DNA from: an uncultured Flavobacteriaceae bacterium
GTDB taxonomy: Bacteria; Bacteroidota; Bacteroidia; Flavobacteriales; Flavobacteriaceae
Length of the DNA: 5,504 nt
Reading direction: 5' to 3'
NCBI GenBank assembly: GCA_913052425.1
Contig: CAJXEG010000094.1
Coordinates: 1-5,504, forward strand
In this document: piece by piece, positions 5,199 through 5,504 of the stretch
Layout of the letters: each line of letters starts with the position of its first letter
How positions within the stretch are numbered: position 1 is the first letter of the stretch
Notes under the pieces: model-generated
Told to the model about the DNA's origin: nothing
Seen by the model: the letters and a program-made list of their open reading frames with translations, nothing else
The model's database searches: none
Program-made: the position numbers and the translations under genes

Positions 5199-5504
5199 AT
5201 GAAATTCAATTTAATTCAAACAGATCCGTCCTCATCGGCCAGAGCCGCCACTTTGTCTACCGACCACGGAAATATTGAAACACCTATTTTTATGCCGGTG
5301 GGCACAGCAGCTACCGTAAAGGGTGTGCATCAGAGGGAATTGAAGCAGGACATCCAGCCGGATATTATCTTGGGGAATACCTATCATCTTTACCTTAGAC
5401 CCGGTACAGAAATTCTTCAACAAGCAGGGGGGCTCCACCAATTTATGAATTGGAAATCTCCCATACTGACTGATTCCGGTGGCTATCAAGTCTATTCTCT
5501 TTCA
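5199..5504 (+). CDS. tgt: Queuine tRNA-ribosyltransferase, N-terminal part (runs off the window)
   Basis: An open frame of 102 codons begins at ATG 5199 and has no stop before the window end. The translation ([19 protein letters not shown]...) matches the N-terminal quarter of bacterial Tgt (about 375 aa). It shows [17 protein letters not shown] at residues 27-43, [12 protein letters not shown] at 58-69 and [12 protein letters not shown] at 91-102. Asp92 corresponds to the conserved active-site Asp of the DSGG motif (Asp102 in the Zymomonas enzyme). The enzyme swaps guanine-34 for preQ1 in tRNAs with GUN anticodons (Asp, Asn, His, Tyr) on the way to queuosine. The zinc-binding cysteines and catalytic nucleophile Asp lie beyond the window. 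It is divergent from the transketolase operon, with a short leader and no clear Shine-Dalgarno site. Confidence 0.96.
   Translation, partial: MKFNLIQTDPSSSARAATLSTDHGNIETPIFMPVGTAATVKGVHQRELKQDIQPDIILGNTYHLYLRPGTEILQQAGGLHQFMNWKSPILTDSGGYQVYSLS

Noticed and set aside
5232..5489. 85-residue minus-strand frame near the right end
   Set aside because: It lies opposite the start of tgt, whose plus-strand reading shows clear family motifs without a stop to the window end.
1..5504. Functional link between tRNA-Lys and tgt
   Set aside because: Tgt acts on tRNAs with GUN anticodons, and tRNA-Lys(UUU) is not a substrate; only the promoter similarity is kept as a finding.
1..5504. Integration of a mobile element at the tRNA-Lys gene
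   Set aside because: No integrase, direct repeat of the tRNA end or foreign-looking gene follows; the tRNA 3' end, where such elements insert, is outside the window.

Overview
The window looks like ordinary chromosomal DNA from a member of the Bacteroidota, most likely a Cytophagales or Cyclobacteriaceae-like marine or environmental bacterium. The lineage is an inference from several signs. Promoters match the Bacteroidota sigma-A pattern (TTG, about 19 bases, TAnnTTTG). Leaders are short and mostly lack Shine-Dalgarno sites. A lipoprotein with an FKBP domain and an Asp-rich tail is present, together with a PorT-like outer-membrane barrel protein and a transketolase split into two genes. Base composition is moderately AT-rich and even across the genes.

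Layout from left to right: a tRNA-Lys(UUU) on the minus strand, cut by the window start (1-59); shikimate kinase aroK on plus (146-673); a PyrR-like phosphoribosyltransferase on minus (662-1165), whose end overlaps the end of aroK; an Hsp15-type S4 RNA-binding protein on minus (1301-1666); an FKBP-type prolyl isomerase lipoprotein on plus (1735-2622), divergent from the S4 gene; a minus-strand block read from right to left, made of transketolase N-terminal subunit (4200-5045), transketolase C-terminal subunit (3226-4179) and a beta-barrel protein (2619-3209); and the first 102 codons of tgt, queuine tRNA-ribosyltransferase, on plus (5199 to the window end).

The transketolase halves are 20 bases apart and the barrel gene follows after 16 bases, so the three probably share one transcript from a well-formed promoter at 5064-5093. 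The two halves together carry a complete set of thiamine-diphosphate enzyme motifs. Transketolase makes erythrose 4-phosphate, the precursor that enters the shikimate pathway in which AroK acts, but the genes are not in one operon and the link is only metabolic. Other genes serve RNA and translation (tRNA-Lys, S4 protein, Tgt), nucleotide metabolism (PRTase) and the cell envelope (FKBP lipoprotein, barrel protein).

I see no mobile element, CRISPR array, phage gene or defence system. No gene-free stretch exceeds 300 bases; the longest are 5046-5198 and 1166-1300. I find no clear new system. The points most worth a second look are a 16-base identity between the tRNA-Lys and tgt promoters, the diverged PyrR-like protein, the FKBP/Asp-rich-tail lipoprotein, and the barrel gene attached to the transketolase operon.
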